DNA of 64,000 nucleotides. It comes from Myrica gale. Lineage: Eukaryota; Streptophyta; Magnoliopsida; Fagales; Myricaceae. The position numbers and the translations under genes were made by a program. Below the pieces are notes generated by a model. It was not told the DNA's origin. It searched no databases and saw only the letters and a list, made by a program, of their open reading frames with translations. The stretch lies in NCBI GenBank assembly GCA_963930655.1, contig OZ005612.1, positions 8,251,001-8,315,000 of the forward strand, read 5' to 3'. Shown one piece after another: positions 45,200 through 57,296 of this stretch; position 1 is the first letter of the stretch, and each line of letters opens with the position of its first letter.

Positions 45200-45749
45200 A
45201 TGCTGGTTGTTGAAAAAGTGAATAAACAGATAATTTTAGTAAATTTTGTATATTTATTGTGAAGCAAATAGATGATTTGATAAGAGGAGAGAGAGATCAT
45301 TTGAATTTTTTTATTATTATTTGTTAAAATTTAAGGATTAAAATAAAATTGAAAAAATTTATTATTATGGCCCTTTACTTGGTGCACTGAAAACACAAAA
45401 AGTTAAAAAAATTTGAGCCAAAAATTTCATGTTTGCATCTAAAAATTCTTAAAATGTCAAAAATTTCTCCAAAATCAAAATTTTCAAACATGTCCGAAAT
45501 ATCTTTTATCTGCTCCCTTTCTAATGCATTTTAGGTCATTTACCTTTAAGTAAACTTTTTCCCTTTGACAATAGATGCATTTCTCTTTGACAATAGATGC
45601 ATGCTCGAGTAGGAGTGCAGTCTTGTTGGGAATCTAGATCTCTAAAACCTTTTCAACGTAGAGACTTGATGTCCTATATATGTCCTCACCAAACCGATTG
45701 TGTCTACCAGTTTCTTTCGTCTTCGAACCAATTTCGTCAAAGATCTTTC
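45200..45749 (+). other. Duplicated LTP upstream region (LTP3 copy)
   Basis: Aligns with 39383-39880 in front of LTP2, with small indels and a local TTTGACAATAGATGCAT duplication. No separate gene. Confidence 0.55.
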
Positions 45750-46290
45750 TGTAAGAAGTATGTTCTAAAAATCATTATTCTAGATAATTTTTATTTAGAT
45801 ACCACGTGTTTATATTTATTAAATTAGGTAATATGTTGTGACATAAGATGTTACAAGGTTATTATTAAGTGACATCGTAGGAAAGTCATGACAATGATTA
45901 ATGAATCAAAGGTAGAGAGTATGACTTTTCGATTTGTTGTACACTTAATATTTTGTTATAGACCAAGCTACATATTTATGTACAATAGGTCTATACTCGT
46001 GCCTCTATTAAACGGGATGATGTACTCAGCCTTCGAGGTTGTGACCTTAAGTAAACGAGTGGATGTACTGTAAGAGTACATGCACTGAACATTGATGTTG
46101 AGAAGATATTCAACACAATTTGTTCATGATATCCTTAGACCTGAGAGATATGTGCAGATTTATTTATTGTATGCTTGTATTCTGACCGAGTCATTTGGTG
46201 ACAATCTTTCTATGTCAAATATTCCAGACAACGTCGGGTCTTGTGCATGATGAATGAGTTTGTATAAATGTTCAATAAGGAATCCACCAG
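45750..46290 (+). mobile_element. Angela-like LTR fragment in LTP3 promoter
   Basis: Starts TGTAAGAAGTATGTTC and aligns with 31399-31970, ending near CAATAAGGAATCCACCAGT where LTP promoter sequence (CTCATCTTCGTAG) resumes. Compared with LTP2, about 80 bp of promoter (the CCATTGCCGTTCAGC to GATAAGGAG region) is absent, so the LTR fragment replaces the distal promoter. No target duplication is visible. Confidence 0.6.
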
Positions 46291-46309
46291 TCTCATCTTC
46301 GTAGTATTC

Positions 46310-46317
46310 TATATACA
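46310..46317 (+). promoter_or_regulatory. TATA-like box of broken LTP3
   Basis: TATATACA at the position matching the LTP1 and LTP2 TATA boxes, between CTCATCTTCGTAG and AGTCTCGGGTTATAG. Confidence 0.4.
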
Positions 46318-46457
46318 TACAATAGCATAGTCTCGGGTTATAGCCACCAATTCTTCTATTTATAGTTCAGCCTTGCAACTGATTCAAATCATTTTACCTC
46401 TTGAATTACTATATATACTAAGCCACGACCGAAACCTATCCCAAGTCCAAAGCAGAG

Positions 46458-46587
46458 ATGGCCTCAAACATTAAAACGTGCAACGTGGTGGTTTTCCTGA
46501 TCGTGCTTTCTTCCAAGGCCTTCATTTGGGAAGTTGACGCAGAAGGAAACTGTGGGAGGAACTCGATTTTTCAAGAGGCAGTTAGTT
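46458..46587 (+). pseudogene. LTP3 exon 1 remnant (5' part)
   Basis: Starts MASNIKTCNVVVFLIVLSSK, nearly the same as LTP2, and keeps the signal peptide and the first mature cysteine (GNCGRNSIFQEAVS). Similarity to LTP2 stops at 46587, before the second cysteine. Seven of the eight cysteines are gone. The rest of exon 1 and the first part of the intron are missing, replaced by a MITE, a copia element and a CACTA element. The matching last exon survives at 60504-60523. It cannot encode a folded nsLTP. Confidence 0.9.
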
Positions 46588-46589
46588 AA

Positions 46590-46786
46590 ACAGGATGTTT
46601 GAGTGTGAAAATTTTGGGTATTGGGGTTTGGGAAATATTATAAAGTAAAGATATGTTATGGGAGTTGGTGAAAAAGTGAAGGGAGAGAAGATTTTTAATA
46701 AATATTATAATAATAAAAAATTATGTGATGAATTTTTTATTATTAAACCTGAATAATTGACCCCAAATAATTGGAGCTCAAACAAG
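46590..46786. mobile_element. Tourist-like MITE with TAA TSD
   Basis: Ends ACAGGATGTTTGAG and CTCAAACAAG are inverted repeats, flanked by TAA at 46587-46589 and 46787-46789. The interior resembles the MITE at 12101-12282 (GTGAAAAAGTGAAGGGAGAGA). It lies exactly where LTP3 homology ends, but the sequence to its right is not LTP, so it did not itself make the whole break. Confidence 0.65.
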
Positions 46787-46839
46787 TAAATTAATTCTTT
46801 TTTTTTTCTAGAAAAGTCTAGTTTAAGCGTCGTATTTAC

Positions 46840-47141
46840 TGATGTAGAATTATCTATATTAGTTAAGAGTTTCAAACCAAATACTAGAAGTATCTGACAT
46901 CTTTTGTAAGTCGGTTTTGTTGCCTATAAATAGGTCATGATGTCTTATAATTTGTATAGAACAAAAAAAACTACGAAGAAACACTCTTGTATTCTATAGT
47001 GAGAGACACAGGTTCCCATAAGCTTCATCATTTCAAAAAGCAAAGCTATTGTTAGCCTTTTTGAGTCTATTTGATAAAACGTTTTCCTCTGTACACCTTT
47101 TCTTTCATCTATTGTCCTGCATCGACCTTCAAATTCCAACA
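46840..47141 (+). mobile_element. Probable 5' LTR of Ty1/copia element
   Basis: Begins TGATGTAGAATTATC and ends ATTCCAACA, just before TTTGGTATGGGACC, a plausible primer-binding site beginning TGGTAT as in initiator-Met tRNA priming (imperfect after seven bases). A CCTATAAATAGG TATA element lies at about 46922-46933. No 3' LTR copy is present, so the ends rest on motif and position only. Confidence 0.45.
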
Positions 47142-47233
47142 TTTGGTATGGGACCCACCTCGACTACTTTCAGACGTAGTCTTCCGCACCATAACCAACT
47201 TCTTAAACTCCCTTAAACACAATCTCATTTTCA

Positions 47234-50200
47234 ATGGCCAACCTAACCCAAAACTCTAGCTATATGATTGTTCCAGTTTTTGATGGAGAAAATTATGATT
47301 ACTGGAGTATAAAAGTAAAGACATATTTTATGTCCCAAGACTTATGGGATATCGTGCAAAACGGAATTGTTACTCCAGAGGATTCCTCTAGTAAAGCCAC
47401 TAAGGAGATCAAGCAAAAGGATGCAAAGGCTTTCTACCTACTGCAACTTGCTTTAGCAGAGCACATTTTTCCAAGAATTGTCGGATGTACTAGTGCGAAG
47501 CAAGCATGGGATACTCTGCAGCCATACAAGACTATTATGAGGCCATACAAGACTATTATGCTAGAATAATGCAATTAGTCAATAAAATAAGAAGCTATGG
47601 TGAAAATATCACCGATCAATGAGTGATAGAAAAAATCTTGATCAATCTTACTGAAAAGTATGATCCTATAGTAGCTGTTGAAGAATCAAAGGATTTAGAA
47701 ACTTTGACAATTGCTGAACTAATAGGTTCTCTTGAAGCACGTGAGAAAAGGCTGAATAGGCGTAATAAAAATTCAATTGAACGCACCTTTTCAATCAAAA
47801 TTGAATATACAGTCTCCGAAATCTCAAAATTTTGTTGAAAGAAAATTCAAGAAAAATTATGGAGGAGAAAGTTCCAGAACTTCAAAATACCCTCCTTGTA
47901 GTATATGTAAATTAACAAATCATCTAGAGAAAGACTGTTATCATAAAGGAAAGACACGATGCACCAAGTGTAAAAAATTTTGACATGTTGAGAAAATATG
48001 TCGGTCTAAGCAAAACCATCAGGCCAACTACACTGAAGAACAAGAAGACCAAGGAGTACTATTCTATGCCACTCAAGCAACACAACAAATCGGGATACGT
48101 GGTATATTGACAGTGGCTGCAGCAATCACATGACAAATAATAGCAACATCTTCTGCAAATTGGATCCATCCTTCAGATCAAAAGTCAAACTAGGAAACGG
48201 CGAGCTTGTTGATGTGACAGGTAAAGGAACAATTTACGTTCAAACAAAGAAAGGTACGAAATTCATTCCTAAAGTTCTTTTAGTTCCTAGCCTGCATCAA
48301 AATTTACTAAGTATTGGTCAAATGATGGAGAAAGGATATTGCACTTTGAAGGAAGTTTTTGCACTATCTACAATAGAGGTGATAAAACTTTGGTTATAGT
48401 CAAAGTAAAGATGCAGAAAAAATTTCCAATTCAATGGCAGTATCTTATGAATACTGCTATGAAAGCTACAGTTGATAAATCTTGGCTATGGTATCGAAGA
48501 TTTGGGCACTTTAATTTTCAAGCCCTGGAAATTCTTCACCAAAAGAAGATGATGAGAGATTTTCAGTCCATAGACGAGATCCAGATATTTGTGAAGGTTG
48601 TCTACTTGGCAAGCAACACAGACAATCATTTCCTTCAAGCAAAGCATGGAAAGCTACCAAAGTTCTGGAACTAATACACAACGATGTCTGTGGTCCCATA
48701 ACTCCACCCTCACATGAACAAAACAGGTACTTCATTCTCTTTATTGATGACTACACAAGAATGACATGGGTGTACTTCATGCGTGAACGATCAGAAGTTT
48801 TCAAAATTTTCAAGAAATTCAAGAACTTTGTTGAAAATAAAAGTGGTTGTTTTATCAAAACTATTCAGAGTGACAGAGGCAAAGAGTATAACTCAAAAGA
48901 GTTTGCAAGTTTTGTGAAGACTAAGGAGTTCGTCATCAACTAACAGTTGGCTATGCTCCAGAACAAAATGGAGTTGCAGAAAGAAAAAACAAAACAGTGA
49001 TGGAAATGGCAAGATCTATGTTGAAAGAGAAAAGGTCTTCCTACAACCTTCTGGGCAGAATCAGTCTATACTGCAGTTTATTTACTGAACAGATGTCCAA
49101 CCAAAGCTGTTCAGAAAAAAACGTCAATAGAAGCCTCGAGTGGAAGAAAACCATCAGCAAAGCATCTCAGAGTTTTTGGTTGCACTTGCTATGTGCATAT
49201 TCCAGTGGAGAAGAGAAAGAAGCTAGACGACAAGACAGACAAAGGAATATTTCTTGGCTACAGTGATCAATCAAAAGGCTACAAAATTTATAGTTTAAAA
49301 TTAAAGAAATTAATAATCAGCCGAGATGTGGAGTTTGACGAAAATGAAGCCTGGAATTGGGAAAAAGAAAAGATTGTCAAGAACATTACAGTGCCAACCA
49401 CTCAAATTCAAGAAATCACTGAAGACCAAAGGAAAGGAAGTGATGTTGTACAATCACCAATTCAGTAAGCAACACTTCCATCAACATCATCAATATCACT
49501 AGGTACATCTTCTCCACCTCTCTCAAATCTACTAGAATCTTCTCCAGAATCAACTCCACGGAAAGTAAAATCTCTTCGAGAAATATATGAGACTTTCAAC
49601 TATGTTGCTCTAAAACCAGAAACCTTTGAAGAAGCAGCAAAGAAAGATGTATGGATTAAAGCAATGGAGGAGGAGATAAGAATGATTGAGAAAAATAACA
49701 CTTGGGAGCAAGTAGAGAAACCAAATGAAAAGGAGATCATTGGAGTTAAATGGGTTTACAAAACCAAGCTAAACCCCAATGGCTCCATTCAAAAACACAA
49801 AGCAAGGCTAGTTGCTAAAGGGTACTCTCAGCTACTCGGAATTGACTATAACGAAACATTTGCTCCAGTTGCTCGACTCGACGCCATTCGAGCTCTTGTG
49901 GCACTATCAGCTCAAAATAAGTGGAAAGTATATCAGCTTGATATGAAGTCAACATTTCTAAAACTAGGGTTTGTCATGGAAGACTCAAAAGATAAAGTTC
50001 TAAAACTGAAGAAAGCATTATGTGGGCTCAAGCAAGCTCCATGCGCATGGTACAACAAAATTGATAGCTCTTCATAAATCAAGGATTTAGATGAAGCAAA
50101 AGCGAGCCTACTCTATATATCAAAACCCAAGGTAATGCTGATACTCTTATTATTTCCTTATATGTTGATGATCTAATATATACAGGAAATAATGAGAAAA

Positions 50201-50412
50201 TGCTCCAAGAATTCAAGGAAGACATGATGAAGACATTTGAGATGAGTGACTTGGACCTAATGCACTACTTTCTTGGCATTGAGGTAAGTCAGGAAGAAGA
50301 AGGAATATTTATCTGCCAGAAAAAATATACAGACAATCTTCTAAAGAGATTTAATATGCATATATGCAAATCTGTGACAACACCACTTGTGCCAAACGAG
50401 AAGCTAAGAATG
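47234..50412 (+). pseudogene. Ty1/copia gag-pol, frameshifted and 3'-truncated
   Basis: Domains in order: gag (47234-47569; VPVFDGENYDYWSIKVKTYF), zinc knuckle (near 47895-47980; CSICKLTNHLEKDCYHKG), protease (DSGCSNHMTNNS, near 48110-48150), GAG-pre-integrase (WLWYRRFGHFN), integrase core (YFILFIDDYTRMTWVYFM and VGYAPEQNGVAERKNKTV), a reverse transcriptase N-part (49664-50077; GVKWVYKTKLNPNGS, FAPVARLDAIRAL), the palm YVDD motif (LYVDDLIYTGNN, near 50158-50190) and thumb (DLMHYFLGIEVSQEEEG). The order integrase then reverse transcriptase identifies Ty1/copia. Several stops and frameshifts, and a deletion of about 20 codons after DMKSTFLK, inactivate it. RNase H and the 3' LTR are missing; at about 50412 it joins a reverse-oriented CACTA element. 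Confidence 0.88.
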
Positions 50413-51140
50413 CATTCGGTCGCTAGTGAACAGATCGCATAACTTCTTCCACTAGTCTTCCGTGGTATCAGGGTGCGGCTTCAGCAATGCAGCCTCTTTA
50501 CTCGAGAACTTCTTGAAATAAGCATGCATCCGGTTGCGGTGCGTTCGACGTGCCGTCATCATAGTCTCGACCACCGTCCTCACGTCCTCCTGGCGGTTGT
50601 AGTCAAGGTCGAAGTGGTCCTACATAAGTATGAAAATATACAATATTACAAGTGTAACGATCTGCTTATACAAAAATTCTATGTTTACGAATTTAATCAT
50701 ACCAACACCCGATCAATAATGTACTCCTTCACTTCTGAAGGAATGTCGACCCACTTGTTAACGGAGATTGGAATCAGCCCTGGGACTAACATTCCAATCT
50801 TCGTCGATAGAGTGGCAGCAATGGAAGACACTCCTCCACACTCTCCATCCGGGATATGGACCGATAGTTTCCCGGAACTGGACTCAGACCCAAGACTCTT
50901 CTCCAAACTGACCCCACGTGTCCTACCTCGCCCACGCTTAGAAGCTGATGTTGCTACATAAAATTAAATTAACAAAGTCGGTTAGTTAACTTAAAACAAT
51001 TGAAATATTCATTAGAATAATTTCTTACATGCACAACTACTGGGACAAGTTGGAGTGCTTTGACTCATGGCTTCATTCGCTCTTGGTGTTGGAGCGCTCA
51101 GGGTAGGGCATGAGATCGGACTCATACTAACCGGACTAAT
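50413..51140 (-). pseudogene. TNPA/Ptta-type protein, truncated
   Basis: The minus strand gives GRGRTRGVSLEKSLGSESS, KLSVHIPDGECGGVSS, IPISVNKWVDIPSEVKEYII, then KDHFDLDYNRQEDVRTVV, HAYFKKFSSKEAALLKPHPD and DWRKLCDLFTSE. This is the plant Ptta/En/Spm transposase domain order, better preserved than in the 33-39 kb element, with splice junctions around 50640-50700. The C-terminal DVYxEILGxKSG part and tail are absent because the element is cut at 50412. Confidence 0.78.
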
Positions 51141-51315
51141 TTGACTATGCAACCGTCAAGATGTAACTGAAGGAAATTCTCGTTCAAGCTTTATTTCACC
51201 GTACAGGTGGTGACATAACAAAATAAACGATAAAGATATTGTAAAAGAAATAGTAGCAGTAAAAACTGTGAAGCAAACATGAACATTAAAAAGAAAATAT
51301 ACTTGAAGGAATTTA

Positions 51316-54300
51316 TTAATCAGAATCAGGTTCTTGTAGGTTATCGTCTGATGCCTCATTCTCAGTAGAATCGCTATCACTTTCGAACGAATCTTCGTTA
51401 GCACTTTCTTCGCTATTTTCTTCAATTTCTGATTCATCCCCCTCCGAAACATCATTATTATCTATACGTCTTTTCTTCAGCCGATCAATTGCCTCAGAAG
51501 CTTCGATAACGTTTGGCGCAACGTCATCCCTCCGTAGTTGATTAAGGTTAAATTGTTGGAAGTCTATAAACAAGTCAATGGCATCGTCCTCTTGATACGC
51601 TTCATTCACGATGGTTGCTTCCGATTCAACGTTTATGTCAACTTCACCGTCCTGATCAGGTCCGGGAATGTCATATGCATTTCTACATAACAACTTCTGC
51701 ACGACTCGCCATGTAGGTCCATGTAGATTATCAACTAGATAAAACACTTGACTTGCTTGATTAGCCAAAACAAATGGATCTTCTAAGTACCATCGTCGGG
51801 AAGTGTTTATACTCTTAAAGTTTTCATCGATACGAATTCCACAATGATCTCCGACGTCCCACCAATCACACTTAAACAAATATACTGTATTTCCCCGCAA
51901 GTATTGCATGGCATAAATGTCTACAAGTCTCCCATAAAATTCTATTGGATTTCCCTCATATGTTCCCGATACTACAATACCACTATTCTGAGTTCTCCGA
52001 CGTTTTTCCCGTTGTACTGTATGATATCTACATCCGTTCATAACACATGCAGAATAATGCATCACTCTTGTATCAGGCCCACGTGTCAGTGAATACAATT
52101 CATCGATCGATGTACATGGATTTTGAGATCTTAATTTTGAACCTACAAAAATATATTAGAAGTTCATTAAAAAAAAGACACGATATTAATTTCAATGGCT
52201 TCAAAAAATAAGACTTACTCGCCCTAAGAACCAATCCGAAAATTGTTCCTCATGCATACGAGAAATGTTGGAAACACCTTGCGCGCGAAGTTCGTCCATG
52301 TGTTCACTGTAACAATAAGGTTAATCAACGATTATTTATCTAGAAAAAACATACATGTATATCTTTTTACTTACTTTAAGTACACGCTGATATCTTTGCA
52401 ATTGTTCAGCACAAACCAGCGAGCTTTCTTGAACTCTGTTCGGTCTATGTCATGCCCTTTTGCAGCCCCTATCAATCTAATTCTCTGAGTGAACACATCC
52501 AATGACCTTTCTGGTACCTCAATTTCGCCATCGGAATCGTAGTTTCGATCTCTGCGATTAAACACTGTTTCGACCCCTCGGAGGTATTGGGAACAAAATG
52601 TCGAACACTCATTCTCAATATACGCTTCTGCAATCAACCCTTCAGGACGAGACTTATTTTTCACATTCCTTTTCGAGCCACCTATCAACTGTTCAACTGG
52701 ATACATCCATCTGTATTGTACGGGTCCAGCAAGCAATGCTTTACATGGTAAGTGGACAGCCAAATGCATTATCACTGTAAAAAAAACGGGTGGAAAAATT
52801 ATTTCCAACTTGCATAAAATTATCCCGATATCTTCTGACATCCTCTGCAATAAAGAAATCTTCAACATACGAGAACACAACTCTCGAAAGAACAAGCATA
52901 ATTCAATCACGACAACCCTCGGATCATCACTGGAAGAACCCTCCGTAAGAACACATGACAATCATGGTTTTTCATTCCAGAAACTTTCAACTCATTTAGA
53001 TTCACACAACGTGAAATCTCAGCTGCATAACCATCGGGGAACCTCACTTCTTTTAACCACTCACAGGCCCTTCTTCGCTTTTCCCGAGTTAAAGTATACG
53101 TCGCTTGAGGCATCAATTCAACCTGACCGTCATACACCAAATGAAGTCTTTTATTACCCCCATTTCAGCTAAATCTCTACGTGCACCCACTGAATCTCTG
53201 GTCTTGAACTCGATATTCATCACCGTTGTCACATATGTTCTTCTCAATGTGCATCACGTCCAAGTTATGTCGTAACCCTAACGTACTCCAATACGGCAGT
53301 CGGAAAAAGATTCTCTTTTTCGTCCAATTCAAACGTTTTGATGATTGTTTCTTCTTTCCCCTATTCGTCCCTGACGTTTTTCCAAAGATAGTCTTCCCGA
53401 CATGCGTCAGTTGTTCCAATATTCCTCACCAGTTAACTCTTCAGGTGGAAGTCTATGTTCTTCTTTCCCATTGAACGTATCCACGTGGTATCTCCATGCA
53501 TGCCCCGATGTCAAATATCTCCTATGACCCATATAACATAGTCTTCTCCCGTGCTTCAACCACTTATAGTCAGTGTCTGAATTACACGTTGGACATGCCA
53601 ACTTCCCTTTAGTATTCCATCCAGATAAATTAGCATATGCTAGGAAATCATTTATGGTCCACATGAAAGCTGCATGCATCTTAAATGTCATCTCATCTGA
53701 AGCGTCATGTGTCTCAACTCCATCTTCCTATAGTTGTTTCAACTCGTCCACTAAGGATCAAAGATATACATCTATATCATTTCCCAGTGACTTTCGACCC
53801 GGGATTAAAAGAGTCATCAGTGAAAATGGGACCTTCATACAACTCCATGGGGGTAAATTGTATGGAAAAACAACGACTGGCCAAATATTGTACGCATTGC
53901 TCATGTTTTCGAACGGATTAAACCCGTCAGAAGCAAGACCAAGGCAAACGTTGCGGGCATCTTGAGCGAACCAACCATGGTCCTTATCAAAATTCTTCCA
54001 AACCAATGAATCTGCAGGATGCCTCAAACTCTCCCCGTCATCGACCGGTTTTTCCTTATGCCATCTCATGTCAATTGCTACATCTTTTGTGGTAAACAAA
54101 CGTTTAAGTCTAGGGATTAAAGGGAAATGACGCAACACTTTCCTTGGACATCGATTGCGCAAGTCATTTTCAAATTTCCACCGGGACACCCCACATACCG
54201 GACAATTGTCTAACTCACTGTTTTCCTTCCAAAACAACACACAATCATTCTGACATGCATGAATCTTATCATAACTAAACCCAAGACCCTTTCGCAATTG

Positions 54301-54944
54301 TTTCGCCTCGTAATACGATCTCGATAACGTCTCCCCCTCTGGCAACGCCTCCTTAATCAACTGTAATATCATATCAAATGCCTTAACTGACAGCTTATTC
54401 TCTGACTTCAGATGCAACAACCGGACCGTAAATGACAACTTACTAAACTTGGTACATCCAGGATACAATTCTTGTTCTGCCTCTTCCCATAACTTATTAA
54501 GTGGTGATGAACCCTTCGGTTGTGAACTAAGGGTTTCCTTATTATTAGGGTTCTCCGTTTCAACCCTTATTGGCCCACCATCTAATCCGACACGAACATC
54601 AGTCAACATTTCCATCATTCTATCAGAGTTATCTCTCTCTAAATCATCTTCACTATATGGTAAACCCGCACCAGACTCTTGACTCAAATTAGAAGTAAGT
54701 TGAATACCCTCCCCGTGAAACACCCATGACTTATAGCTCACATAAACCCATTAATGTAAATATGATCTTCCATTTTATCCAACACTTGAAACACTACATT
54801 TTTGCACTTCCGACACGGACATATGATCTGACCCCGAGAGTCTACACAAGAAGCAGCCATACCGACAAACCTACGGACACCCTCCACATACTTTTCACCA
54901 AACCTATTTTTCTCGTAAATCCAACTCTTGTCCATCGCCACCAA
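51316..54944 (-). pseudogene. TNP2 transposase with DUF4218 and DUF4216 regions
   Basis: 54944-54738 is the N-terminal Transpos_assoc domain (MDKSWIYEKNRFGEKYVEGV; CRKCKNV). A 327-codon open stretch, 54741-53758, carries CPVCGVSRWK, LIPRLKRLFTTKDVAIDMRW and VPFSLMTLLIPGRKS, the Transposase_21 core. 53691-53177 continues through ACPTCNSDTDYKWLKHGRR and a decayed LDVMHIEKNICDN region with frameshifts. 52961-52371 is DUF4218-like (HLAVHLPCKALLAGPVQYRW, ECSTFCSQYLRGVETVFNRR). A small exon near 52212-52311 (GVSNISRMHEEQFSDWFLG) and 52098-51316 give the DUF4216-like region (GIVVSGTYEGNPIEFYGRLV) and an acidic C-terminal tail. GTAAGT donors and the exon structure are intact, but internal stops near 53180-53420 and 53690-53760 make it a pseudogene. 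It is the most complete transposase in the window. Confidence 0.85.
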
Positions 54945-57239
54945 TCTAAAAAACTACTCCAATTAAGTAATTCGTAAACACCCACACAAGAATTAAGCAT
55001 ATCCCTCAAATAAACTCAAACATAACAAGTAAAAAACACTCCAATATTCACCCTCCATGCTTCTCAAACTCCATGATTTATTTTCAGAACTCAACCACTT
55101 CAATAATCAAACATTCAATATATAGCTCAAATACTACACATGTATCAATTATAAAAACAAACACTCAAAAAATCATAATGCAGCGATCTGACCAAAACAC
55201 TCGATCGATCGCTACTATAGACAATCGATTGGTGTTCAATACCGATTGATCGTCTAAAAATAGACGATCGATCGCCGAACGTCCAACTAACGAACGATCC
55301 ATCGTCATCACATAGACGATCAATCGGCAATACCACCATCTAATAGATGATCAATCGTCGGAAACAGGCGATCGATCATGACAAACCTAGATCAAAAACA
55401 CAACTTTTCAGGCCTCCCCGCACTCAAATCCAAGCTCAAAACACTCACAAATCATCCTCATGCAATTCTAATTCCAATATACAAATTAATAATCCTCTAA
55501 TAAGCTATAATCATCACAAATTCATTCAACAATACCCACAAATGGACAAATATTAAAAACATCAAATAACCAACGAAATCATTCATAAATCGTAGTGTAT
55601 GTTGATTTCATTACCTCTTGCACGAAATGTAGACCAAAGCGAACCAATTTCACACCAAAATCTCACAAATGTCGCCCAAATTTTCCAATATTCACCCAGT
55701 TAAAAAACCAATGAATTTGAACTTGGGCTTAACCTTAAGCACTTTTAAAAACTCTCACAACTAAAAGGACGGTGTTTTGGAAATATTTTTCGGGCCAAGT
55801 AACTCTTTCCATGACTCTCCTCTTCTCCTTGTCGTGGGTGTATTTTTTCCTTTCACCCACGGCCTTTGCGCATTCTCGCATTTCAAACTCGATATACGTC
55901 GATCGATGGGTGAATTTACGATCGATCGCCTCGTCAGCATGAAAAGTCCCGCTCAAATTTTACCGATGGATCGTTTAAAATGGAGCGATCGACCGTCCTC
56001 TAACTATAATACGACGACGCATGCATTACATAATAACGATCCGTCAATAGCAAAATATTAAACGACACCATTATATACCAATCGATCGCCTCGTCAGCAT
56101 GAAAATCCCGCTGAAATTTCACCGATGGATCGCGTAAAATGTGCGATCGATTGTCTTGTCTGTATAAAACGACGACGCATGCATTACAAACTAACGATCC
56201 ATCACTAGCAAAATATTAAACGACACCGTTATGTACCGATCGATCGCATTACTACGCGATCGATCGTGGACCTATTAATAAAAAAACCAGATTTTACACT
56301 AACAAATGACTTAATTATTAAAATTAAATTACTAATAATGTCATCTTAATACATAATTCATTCTTATGACGTGTAATCATATGTTAAATAAGAGTTATGT
56401 CACTAGTTTCTAACATCTTAATACCTAACTCATACTAACAAGTGCACTCCCCATCTATAATGCAACATGTATAACTTATACATGCTTTGTTAATATATAT
56501 TTTTATATTTATAATAATTTAAACTCACATTATTAAAATGTAACGATCAATCGATATAAGTAGCGATCGATCCTATAGACCAAAACGACGATGGATACTA
56601 CCGACAGATCGCTATACACCAGCGATCGATCGTTGCAGATGTATAAAACGACGACGCATGCATGACATACAAACGATCCATCGGTAGTAAAATATTAAAC
56701 GACACCGTTACCACACGATCGATTGGTAAGTGATCCATTACGCGACGTGCTACGTCGATGGATCGTCTCAAAAGAACGATCGATCGTCAAGTCTGTATAA
56801 AATGATGACGCATGCATTTCATTCTAACGATCCATCGGTATCCTTTAGACACGCTCGATCGGTGTCCTAATTATCAAAAAAATAGAATTTTCCCTAACAA
56901 ATGACTTAATTAATGAAATTAAATTACTATTAATGTCGTCTTAATATATAAATAATAATACTGGTCACAAATTATATATTTTTATATTTCTAATCATTTA
57001 AACTCACATTATATAATTAATAAATAGTAATATTGGTCACATTATTAAATTCTTATATAACTTATTTGATCGACTACTTATTTCGTTACTTTCGCCGACC
57101 AAAGGGTCTATTGGTCATCTTATGTATATCAGTGTATATGTCATGAAATACAAATAAAAAACAATTAAAATGTAATCAAAGTTACTACATTTTCACAGAT
57201 AAACACAAATGTCTCAAATATATAACTAAAATCAGAAAT
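54945..57239. repeat. CGATCGATCG inner array with 161-bp tandem units
   Basis: More than a dozen GATCGAT-core palindromes lie between 55190 and 56870. A unit beginning CGATCGCCTCGTCAGCATGA recurs at 55922 and 56083 (period 161). Its second half (GACGACGCATGCAT ... AAACGACACC) appears again near 56645-56710. No coding sequence. Confidence 0.7.
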
Positions 57240-57296
57240 CTAAATGTATGTCCGAAAAAGATAAAAAAAACAAAATAAAAATACATCAACGTGCAA

